A stretch of 64,000 nucleotides of DNA from Golubevia sp. BC0850. Lineage: Eukaryota; Basidiomycota; Exobasidiomycetes; Golubeviales; Golubeviaceae. The notes below the pieces were generated by a model. The model made no database searches. It had not been told where the DNA came from and saw only the letters and a list, made by a program, of their open reading frames with translations. This document shows positions 55,344-64,000 of this stretch, piece by piece; position 1 is the first letter of the stretch; the number at the start of each line of letters is the position of its first letter. The stretch is taken from assembly GCA_012976225.1 (NCBI GenBank), contig JAAVVG010000039.1, positions 27,962 to 91,961 on the forward strand, written 5' to 3'. A program made the position numbers and the translations under genes.

Positions 55344-58300
55344 TCACGTTTGAGATCGTGGGAAAGGTGAACGCGAGCTGGTAGATTGTGTATTAGATCT
55401 AGAAAGAACAAAAGAAGAAGAAGGTGAAGAACGAGGTTGAGAAGGAGGAGGCATTCTTAAATCAGGTAAAAGTGTTGGTGAGGTAGGAGATTTTGCTCGA
55501 ATAGTAGCTTGAGAGTCTTGAGCTGGAGTCGAGGAGGTTTCAGAAGAATAACGAAGAGTTGAAATTGCAGTTGCTGAGGCAGATCGCTCATGAAGAGATC
55601 TTAGACGAGTTGAAGATGGAGCATTTGAAACTTGAGATGCTTGGAAAGTGACTTGAAGAGGAGGGTTGGATAGTGTTGGTCTCCCACCCTCTCGACTTTG
55701 TCTTGCTGATGAAGGTTGAAGTCCTGCGTCTTTTTCTGCCGGAATGGATTGAACAGTTGAATGGAGCCTCTGCAATTGGACGAGACAATCGGCACAGTGC
55801 TGTCTAGTCGCTTGGACGTAGATGAGCAGACTTGGAATGGCCTCAGGTCGAAGAGCGAGCTTCCGATACCTCTCATGAGAAGAGAGACCGTCTGAATCCT
55901 CTACAGAGAGGGTTGGACTTGGAGCAGCGGGGTCGGTCTTGATGCTCACGTTAATTCGATTCGCCCACTCTCCAGAGGTGCTGTTAGTATCTCCACTCGA
56001 AGCGGTGACGCTACTATCCACAGTACTTGCACTTCCATTGACTCTTTCGGATGCAGGTCTACCAGCACTAGCAGAGCTTGCACGACTTGGTTGAATTCGA
56101 CCAGAGGAATTTGAGTTCGAGATCGATCGAGAGGGTGAAGAGGGAGCAGCGGAAGCAGCAGAGAAAGACCTTCCGAATTGAGAACTCTTAGATTCCAGAA
56201 GAGGATTCCTAGAGCCAGATCCACTAGAAGGGAACCTAGGAATACCAGAAGGAGCAGAAGGGTAACCTTGAATCGAGACTCTTCTGTTGCGTCTTTCCTC
56301 CTCAGTCATTGATCGACTGGAAATTGGAGAAGAACGACCAGATGAAGAAGGTGGACCTCGATCGCTGGCTTGAGAAGTTCTTCCCGAGGCTGAGGTGAGA
56401 GCAGCCGCGGAAGCTGAAGAAGTTGGAGGCTGCTGCTTGTTAACCACAGAATTCCCTCTAGGTCTACTTCCTATCATTCCCATTCCGAGAGAGAAGAGTC
56501 GTCTCCTTTGAACACCTTCAGCTTGCGAAGAAGATGCAGCAGCAGCGTCCGAAGCAGCTCCTCGAGTGTCACTTGAAATTGAAGACCTGACTCCAGGACT
56601 GTCGAAGTCCGATCCGATAGTCCAACCACTATCCGCACTGATATCCGCATTTGAAGATCCAGCTTTCCCGTGTCTAGAGCGATCAGGAGTGCTGGCAGCT
56701 GATGCCGGAGGAGCGATAGATTGAGCGTCATCGCTGACCTTTCTGAACAGATAGGATCGTCTCCGGACTGGTGATTCTTTCCTACTGGTGGCAGATTCTT
56801 CCGGTGTGCTCTCAGGCTCCAATCCCATCTTGCTGATGATCGACCTTCGTCTCGGACCGGCGGAAGGGAAGAAGGGAGGAGTCGTAGTCGAAGCTGAACT
56901 TGAACCTTCCTTTTCTCCTGCATGTCGCCCAAGCTTTGAAGAGGACCTTCCAAGCGAGCCATCGTGGAGAGACTCTTTCGAAATGGCCCATTCTGAACCG
57001 AAATGAGGAGAGGCGATCTTGAAAGTCTTGAGAAGCTCTCGTAGTCCTTGAAGACCCGCTCTACTAGCGCTTCGAAGCCTTTGCCTTCCTCCTCGACCTA
57101 TAGCAGCAGGATCACTGAGTGAATCAGTAGATTCAGCAGCGAAGACCGCAGGACTGACGCTGGAAGGAGCAGTATGGTAGGGATGATGAGGTTGAGATTG
57201 ACGTCTGAGTGTAGCATTCGAAGGCCTCTCCGATCGATCGGGAAGGACAGAGTCTGCGAAAGTGAGACTAGTAGCCGAAGCTGCAGCTCCCTGAAGTGAA
57301 CCCTGAGGAGCAAACAAAGTAGAAGAATGGACACTTCCAGTTTCAGCCGACTCGGCTCCACTATCTCTTTCCGAGTCGACCCTAGATCTGAGACGCATTG
57401 GAGATTGATCGAAGCTTGGAGGAGTTCCTGCCAGCATAGCTTGAAGAATGTCCATTTCACGTTGAGGATGAACGCTCCTTCCACTCATAGAGGAAGTTTT
57501 ACCTGTGGAACTGGCTCCAGAACGAGCGACGCCCTTAGATCCACTACTCATAGTGTCGTTAGATCGACCTAGAGAATTTGGAGTTGCGATCCTGTGTTGA
57601 GGAGTCTCCATAGTGATTCTTCTTTCTCTTGAAGTCATCGGAGAGTGAGTGAGATTATCCACTTCAGCGTTGTCATCTGCTTCGCTTCTACCCTCTCCCA
57701 GACCAACGAGAACATCTGCGCACTCCCACCAAGTTGCGAACTCCTCCTCCAATTGAGATACTCGCAGCTGAGATTCAGGAGAGAGTTTCAGATTGGTAGT
57801 TAGAGCTTGGTCGGAGACATCCTCTTCAGGATTTCCTTGAGAAGATAGAAGCTCAGCTCTGTACGAGGCTTGAAGCGTTTTTAATTCTGAAGGGCGAAAA
57901 GGAAAAAGATCACCTGATCAGCTTCTGACGAGCTCTTTGTTCTAGAAGCAGGATTCACTCACCTTCAATCCCCTTCGCGAAATCCCTGACAAATCCAATG
58001 TTTGCTCTCAACCCTTCCTGAGCTTTACTAATCCGAGCTGGAATCCTCAGATCTCCCAGACTATTCCTCCTCATAGAATTATCCTTTGCTTGACCGACGG
58101 AAGGCAACTTAGGTCCAACCTTAACATTTTGCATAGTAGGCGAAGGATACTGAAGTTTCCTAGAAGGTACTGCTTCCGAACTCTGATGTGAAAAGAGAGC
58201 AGGAACAGTAGGCCAACTTTGAGTTGGAAAACTGCTAACATTAGAACTTGAGTTACCTCCAGAAGATGTCGTCAAATCGGATTGATTGATTTGCTGAGAT

Positions 58301-61300
58301 TCATTGACTTGAGCTAAAGAAGGAGAACCAGGATCAGTTCCTTTCCTTCTGACAGTGAATCTAGGAGCTCTATTCAAGATTCGATTACTTCCTGCCACAC
58401 CTCTTGTACTGGTATCACTATCAGAGGTAGTTGAAGTTCTTCTAGAAGAGATAAATGCATCCATAGCCAAGGCTCCTGGACTAATCGCAGAATCCTTTTC
58501 TTGACTTGAGCCATAGCTATAACTTGTTTCTGATCCCCAACTACCTTCCCCAGCTCTCCTTTGAGCTCTGGTTTGAGATGCTGCTAGAGTATCGGCCCAA
58601 GCATCACTTCCATTCCCACTAGCAGAGGTAGTAGCAGTAGAATTTGAAGTTGAACGATGAGATAGAAGAGGAGAAGTAGCAGCACTTGGTCCATTGTATC
58701 CATCTCCTCGAAGAGCAGGTCTTCCTTTAACGATTCTTCTTCCAGACCCGGTTTGGGAATGAGTGCTACTAGGTGAACCTGGATCGACTTGAGAAGTTGA
58801 GGTTTGATTTTGAGTTCCAGAGAATTCTGAGGCGCCAAGAGCTTCTGACCCCCTTCTCTTGCCGGTAACTCTTCGGAAACTATCTTTCGAGGTTTCCGAC
58901 CGAAGAGTACCAGACCCTGAAAGTTTCCGGGAAAGCGCTGAAGAAGAAGTCTTGCGAGCACTGCTTGAGGTTTGAGCTCCAGAGCTCTTCTCCCTTTCTC
59001 TTTCTTTTTCTCTTCTACGACTACTCTTGCCACTTCCAGAGGTAGAAGAGGAAGGCTGACGATCCCTTCCTGATCCGACGACTGCCTTGACACTAGAAAG
59101 CGAGGAAGAAGAAGCTGAAGCCTTAGGATTGGAGAAAAGCATCGAACCAAGATTTGGAGAAGTAGAAGAACTGATCAACTTTTCCTTGCTGACTCTGGGT
59201 TCTGCAGATGAAGGGACTGTGGTCTTCGATTGAGATAAGCCAAAGCTCATAGAGAGACTCTTCGAATTCTTGTGTTTTGATGGATCCTTCGTGGTCTCCT
59301 TCTTGCTGAGTCTCTTCGTCTTGATCTTCTCCTTGTCTTTGGAAGGTGACGGGACAGGCGGCAAGACTGGAGCTGCGTCTTTACGATCACGATCCTCCCC
59401 TTGAGAGAGATTCTTGCGAGATCGTGATGGACTGGCTTCTTTCGGAGGAAGAGCAGGCGGAGATTGAAGCAGCCGATCCGAAGCTGATGGAGGGGATCTC
59501 GAATTTGACAGCTTAATCTCCGATGCTAATTGAGGTTTGGAAGTTGAAGGGGTAGGCGTTGATGTTGAAGCAGCACTTCCACTGAATCGTGAGCCTTTGA
59601 AAGGATTCCATCCCCTACCAGTTTTTGATCCAGAAGGAGGTGAAGTTGAGATCTCCTCATTAGCGCCCAAAGAGACAGCAGAAGCATTTGAGATGACTTT
59701 AGAAATTGCGACTGAATTGACAGGAGAGGTGAGTTGACGAGAATGAGTTGGTCTAGAAGAATTCTTTTGAGGAGGTTCAGAAGTAGGAGTAGAGCTATTG
59801 GCTTGAGATAATTTCTTCTGTAAAGGAAATGCTCGACTGGCAGCTGCAGAAAGCCTTTTGACAGCAGAAGAAGTTGAGGTTGAGGAGGAAGCAGAAGTTG
59901 AAAGAGGTGCTGAAATTGAATTGTGAGAGGTTGAAACTTCTCGTTCTGAGGTTTTCTTCTTTGGAATCTTTTTTCCAGATTGAAGAACATCTGAAAGTCC
60001 CAAAGCACTCTCCGTTTCGGTTTCATCTCCACTTTCACCGTTTAAACTCGGAGCTGATTCAGTGTCACTTCCACTTCCTGTTGCACCTGCTCCATCAGCA
60101 CTGACATAAAGAGCATGTCTCCTAGTAGGCTCCTCTCCAGTCCAACTAGTTTGAGAAGATCTTTGACGTAAACTTCCGTTGACCCCAGAGATTGGTCTCG
60201 GCACTCCTTCTTCTTCTTCATCTCCAATTTCCATCAAGTCATCTCTCAAAGCATTTGATCCCCAACTCCTCCTTTCTCCATCCAAAGGTATTCCCATTTC
60301 CCATCTGAGCGCATCGGTTTGACCTGAAGTACTACTCCTTTGACTGTTTCGGTTCCCCTCCGATTTCTCTTCTCTATTGACAGGATTGAGACTTGCGGGC
60401 CAACCTAGTCTTTCATCTCCAGTCTTACTTCCCTCACTCCCATTCCCTCCGCTTCCACTTCCACTCCCATTGGTATTCCAACTGATAGGTCTACGTTCCA
60501 AATCAGCTGAAAGACTCAGATCGAGATCATCATTTCCTTCTTCACTTCCACTTGATCTTCTAGTTCTCCAAGAACTGACATCAGATTGTCTGGCAAGACG
60601 ACCAGAGATATCTGTCAAAGCTAAGGATTTACCGGATTGAGTGCTAGTGTTTGTTGAAGTAGTAGAAGTACTAGATTGAGATCGAGAATGAGATAGTTTG
60701 TTTTGCTGATCTCGAGAATTAGAATTCTGATGTGAATTAGAAGTCAGTCGTAGACCAGAAGATCCCAAAGCATGAGAAGCATCAGTAATAGTTCTTGAAG
60801 AATTAGAATTGGAGATTCCAATCAACTCTTCTTTCCTTTTCGGATCAATAGAATCTTGAGGTAAGAAATTCTGATCCCAATCATCTTCATCTTCATCTTC
60901 ATGACCAATTTCCATTCTCTTATTTAAAGCTCTAGGAGTTCCAGAATTAGAAATTTCTTTTCCTTTTTTCCGTTTTCCCCATCTCATTCTACCATCATCG
61001 TCTCTAGCGACTTCTCTTCTACTATCATGAATTTCGTCATTCTCCTCCACTTTCTTCTTCGATCCTCCTCTTCCACTTTTCTTCCTCTCTTCTTCTTTTG
61101 GTTGAGAACTTCCTCCCTCTTCATCATCATGTTGAAACAAGAAATCCTCATCCCAACTTTCCGAAACAGCAGCTTGATGACTTTTGAAAAGGCTAGAACT
61201 TGAAGCCATATTCTCCGGTTCCATATAAGGATGAGAAGTTGGATATTCATCAGGAGGTAATTGCATTGGCAAATTTGCAGGAGAAGGCATTGCACTTCCA

Positions 61301-62298
61301 CCAGGAGTACTAGTTGGACTAACAGTAGATCTACTAACTAGACTTGAAGTTGAAGCAAAAGGTTCTTCAGAATAATGATGCAATGGAGGTATCACACCTC
61401 TAGAATTACTTGAGTTAGTACTAGTAGTTGATCTTAAGCTTGCGTAGGCATTTGAAGTTTGATGGTTAAGACTTTCATCCCAATTAGTACCAGTACTTTG
61501 ATCTGCGAATCCATCTTCTTCATCTTCTTCGTCCCAATTGGGTGTGACATCTCTTTCTTCCCGTTCTCTTACAACTCTTGAAAGCGTTGTATCATTAGGA
61601 CTTGCAGATAAACTTCTAGTTGCATTTCTAGAAGGACTATTTCCAATTGATAGGTTTCTAAATCCATTAGAAGGACTTGAAGAACTACCACTTCTTCTCC
61701 TTAAGGCTTTATTCCATTCCAATTGACTTTGAGGTGAAGAACTTAAAACCTCTCTTTCTGTCCCACCTTCAATTTCTGCTTCCTTCATCTTCCCTTTAAT
61801 ACTAACTCTTTTAGTCAAATCTAAACTATCTCTCCTGAGACTATCTTCATCTTCAGTTTCAGTTTCCGTTTCTGTATCATCTCCATCATCATCTTGTTCA
61901 TCCCTGGAATTCTTGAATGGATAGGAATTTTTTGGGATCACGATTTCTCCATCTGTATCACTTTCATCATCTCCTAGAATCAAACGGTTTGCATCTGAAG
62001 TTCTGGTGAAAGAGGAAGGGATTGAAGTGATACTGATGGAATCTGAATCGTAAGATCGTTGTTGGTTTGAGGAAGATGAGAAGTCGGGTTGAATTTGATA
62101 ACTGAGATTTGTTGAAGATGAAACATGAGGAGGAGGTGAAGAGGAGGAAGAGGAAGAGGGGGAGGGGTTGATTGACTGGTCGCTGCTGTTGCTGTTGCTG
62201 TTGCTGGTAGGTTTCCCTTTTGAGTTTGAAGGTTGCTTTTCTTTAGTTGATGATAAATTGAATCTGTTCGAAAGCCTGTTGCCAATTCTATCTGTCAT
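55344..62298 (-). CDS. Byr4/Bfa1-like mitotic exit/septation scaffold
   Basis: Two exons, 62298-57963 and 57886-55344, give a very large protein of 2292 aa. Most of it is Ser-rich and disordered. Four Trp-Asp acidic motifs lie in the first 480 residues (TPNWDEEDEEDGF and TGTNWDESL near 255-280; ESWDEDFLFQHD near 380; DDWDQNFLPQDS near 470). Similar WD-acidic repeats occur in Byr4/Bfa1. Across the exon junction is the most conserved-looking block, GDLRIPARISKAQEGLRANI, then FAKGIE-ELKTLQASYRAELL. I associate this with fungal cytokinesis regulator Byr4. Byr4/Bfa1 with Cdc16/Bub2 forms the two-part GAP for the Spg1/Tem1 GTPase at spindle poles. It is far longer than the yeast proteins, through Ser-rich expansions. 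The family call rests on motifs remembered from related fungi. Confidence 0.65.
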
Positions 62299-63262
62299 GA
62301 TCGTACCTTGGGCTTAGAGCTGAACTGATGCAGAAGGATCAAGGAGGATGGAGATGCTAATGCTGACTGCTTACTGCTGACTGCTCTCCCTCCATAACAC
62401 TTGGAGACCTGACAGCTGAACAAGAACAGAGTACTTAGAAGAAGTAAGAGAAGTAGAGAGGGATTGAGTCAGGCTTCCAATGCAGGTGAATTGCTAAGCC
62501 TTTCATTCTTCTGCCTCTACTTTCCACCACCCTTCCCGCTGCGATCCTGTTGGCTGTGGACTGTTACTCACCTGGTTTCGATGCCTAAAACAGCTGATGA
62601 AGGAAGTGAGTATCTCAATGTTGAATCCAAGTCCAAGTCCAATTGCAAACAGGGTCCTGTCAGTTCAAGTTGAGTGTTGAGCAGATAGGAGAACAATTAA
62701 ATCCCAGCCACCTCTCATCGGGAATGGAACCGTTCGCTCAGTTCAAGTCAAACAAGCCTTCTCAAAAAGGAAATCATCTTTCCCTTCATACTGTATTGTA
62801 TGACCACCTTGTACATTCCTGCCCATTTTCACTTTCAGATATTTGCCATTCTTGCCTCGTCATGGAGGCAAGCAAGCACGCCGCCTCACTCAAGAAGGAC
62901 ACAGAGAAATGAGTACAGTACAAGTCTCACAAAACCCAGAAGAATCAACCACAGATCTGAAATCAATGAACAAAATGTGAATTATGTGAGAAGAGAAACA
63001 TTTGAAACAGGGGGTGATTTCATATTGAAGAGGTTCGAGATTCGGGCTTCGGATCCTAGATCACTTGATCAACACCAAAGTAAAGAAACGAGAGCGATGA
63101 AAAGAAATCCAAACTTGAAAGAGAAAGAGAGATTGTCCGTAAAAGTATTGTAGAGTTGTGTGAATGAAAGAGAGCCGAACCAATGAGAGCGAGCAAACCG
63201 AGAAACCAAGCGAGTCATTTTAAAGAGAGCCCATTAATTAACATCTGACATTGAACTGATTT
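62299..63262. other. Upstream region of the Byr4/Bfa1-like gene
   Basis: No gene is supported in this stretch of nearly 1 kb. It should hold the promoter of the large minus-strand gene and the 3' flank of the small ORF to its right. Confidence 0.45.
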
Positions 63263-63895
63263 TCAAAGATAACCTCCCCTTTCCGAATTTCCTTGACTTC
63301 TATCCTCCCTCCCATCTCTTCGAGGATAAACGATTGGAGTTCTACCACCTCTAGAAGGAGAAGACGAAGCTTCATTTGAATCCAACAACCCTCTTCTAGA
63401 TCCATAATTACCATTCCAACTTCCCCCATCATTTCGATTTTCATGATCTAAAGGATTTGAAATCTGATTCATGGGAGAAGCCCCTTCCACATTCCCTTCT
63501 CCATTTGTACTATGACTTTCCTCCCTCTCCCTTCTATTCCTCCAATTCAAGAATGAAGTTTCTTCACCTTCAGGATTAACGATCGGATCTGAAGAATAAT
63601 GAGGTTGAACCAAAGCTGAGGTGGAATCCGTAGCATCTGTAGGTCTGTTTTCTAATTGACTATTTCTTCTAGGGTTCTGATTTTCAGACTCTGGTTGATT
63701 TCTAGAAGGTGAAGGTAAAGCATTTTCAAATTCAAAAGGATCTGAATCTCTTGTGTTCAGCAACCTACTGGAACGAGTTCGATTTGGATTTTGTCTAGTT
63801 GAAGGATTTCTAATTGGAGAAGAAGAATCCCATTGCAATGGAGCTCTTGATCCTTGAGAGTTTGGATCTGAGTTGGGTTGAGACCTTGGAAGCAT
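63263..63895 (-). CDS. Small Ser/Asn/Arg-rich hypothetical protein
   Basis: A single open frame of 210 codons starts at the ATG at 63895 and ends at 63263. The product is low-complexity and hydrophilic (PLQWDSSSPIRNPSTRQNP; RDSDPFEFENALPSPSRN; RGGRTPIVYPRRDGRED). I recognise no domain. It may be only the first exon of a longer gene, although no good donor and downstream exon pair was found in the 960 bp to its left. The codon pattern and long open frame favour a real coding exon. The ATG sits 11 nt from a 49-nt A tract. Confidence 0.45.
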   Translation of the reverse strand: MLPRSQPNSDPNSQGSRAPLQWDSSSPIRNPSTRQNPNRTRSSRLLNTRDSDPFEFENALPSPSRNQPESENQNPRRNSQLENRPTDATDSTSALVQPHYSSDPIVNPEGEETSFLNWRNRREREESHSTNGEGNVEGASPMNQISNPLDHENRNDGGSWNGNYGSRRGLLDSNEASSSPSRGGRTPIVYPRRDGREDRSQGNSERGGYL

Positions 63896-63905
63896 GGCTG
63901 TCAGT

Positions 63906-63906
<1 letters not shown>

Positions 63907-63955
<49 letters not shown>
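63907..63955. repeat. Uninterrupted A tract of 49 nt
   Basis: A run of 49 A on the plus strand is followed by further A-rich sequence to the window end (63958-63999), broken only by a few T and C bases. Confidence 0.95.
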
Positions 63956-63958
<3 letters not shown>

Positions 63959-64000
63959 AATAAAAAAAAAATAAAAAAAAAAACCACAAAAAAAAAAAAC

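Noticed and set aside
58584-60104. Several Leu-rich frames overlapping the Byr4/Bfa1-like gene
   Set aside because: Ser-codon-rich DNA read in the +1/-1 or antisense frames gives Leu/Arg-rich shadows; the main frame is continuous for over 1400 codons.
1-64000. tRNA genes, transposons and CRISPR arrays
   Set aside because: Visual scanning found no cloverleaf-like sequence, no transposase or reverse-transcriptase motifs, no long terminal or inverted repeats, and no spaced direct repeats. A tRNA scan program would be needed to exclude tRNAs fully.

Overview
The window looks like nuclear DNA of an intron-rich basidiomycete fungus. Genes carry many short introns with GTGAGT or GTAAGT donors. The products are fungal: a Zn2Cys6/Fungal_trans regulator, POT peptide transporters, and a Byr4/Bfa1-like mitotic exit scaffold. 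The Zn-cluster preamble and the exon style fit Basidiomycota; the lineage below that is not determined. All exon models were built by hand from splice signals and reading-frame continuity. Each complete gene model sums to a whole number of codons.

Left part (1-16.3 kb): the 5' part of an unidentified minus-strand gene runs off the left edge and shares a 235 bp divergent promoter with a Zn2Cys6 transcription factor (1460-5710, +). A decayed F-box/LRR gene (6.2-7.3 kb) follows. Next come two secreted glycoside hydrolases on the minus strand: a 15-exon GH3 beta-glucosidase (7639-11798) and a GH26-like enzyme (12098-13571). At 15.6-16.2 kb lies the wreck of a TPR-type F-box gene.

Centre (16.8-34.7 kb): a 12-exon long coiled-coil protein of the spindle-pole/microtubule-organising type, then two tandem 614-aa peptide transporters that share tracts of perfectly identical sequence including introns. 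After these come a phospholipase-D-like two-HKD protein (29240-32594) and a nine-exon short-chain dehydrogenase on the minus strand (32899-34681).

Right part (35.3-64 kb): a TPR-F-box-LRR gene interrupted by an in-frame TAA, the complex I LYR subunit NDUFA6 sharing a 74 bp divergent promoter with tRNA-splicing endonuclease subunit SEN15, a decayed BTB/POZ gene, and a decayed gene of about six ubiquitin-like repeats. Then come choline-phosphate cytidylyltransferase, mitochondrial intermediate peptidase OCT1, a Ser-rich protein of unknown function, a 2292-aa Byr4/Bfa1-like protein, and a small Ser/Asn-rich ORF beside a 49-nt A tract at the right edge.

The most striking theme is that five loci of ubiquitin-system type (three F-box, one BTB, one multi-ubiquitin-like) are all broken to different degrees, while the housekeeping genes among them are intact. 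I found no convincing tRNA, rRNA, transposon or CRISPR array.
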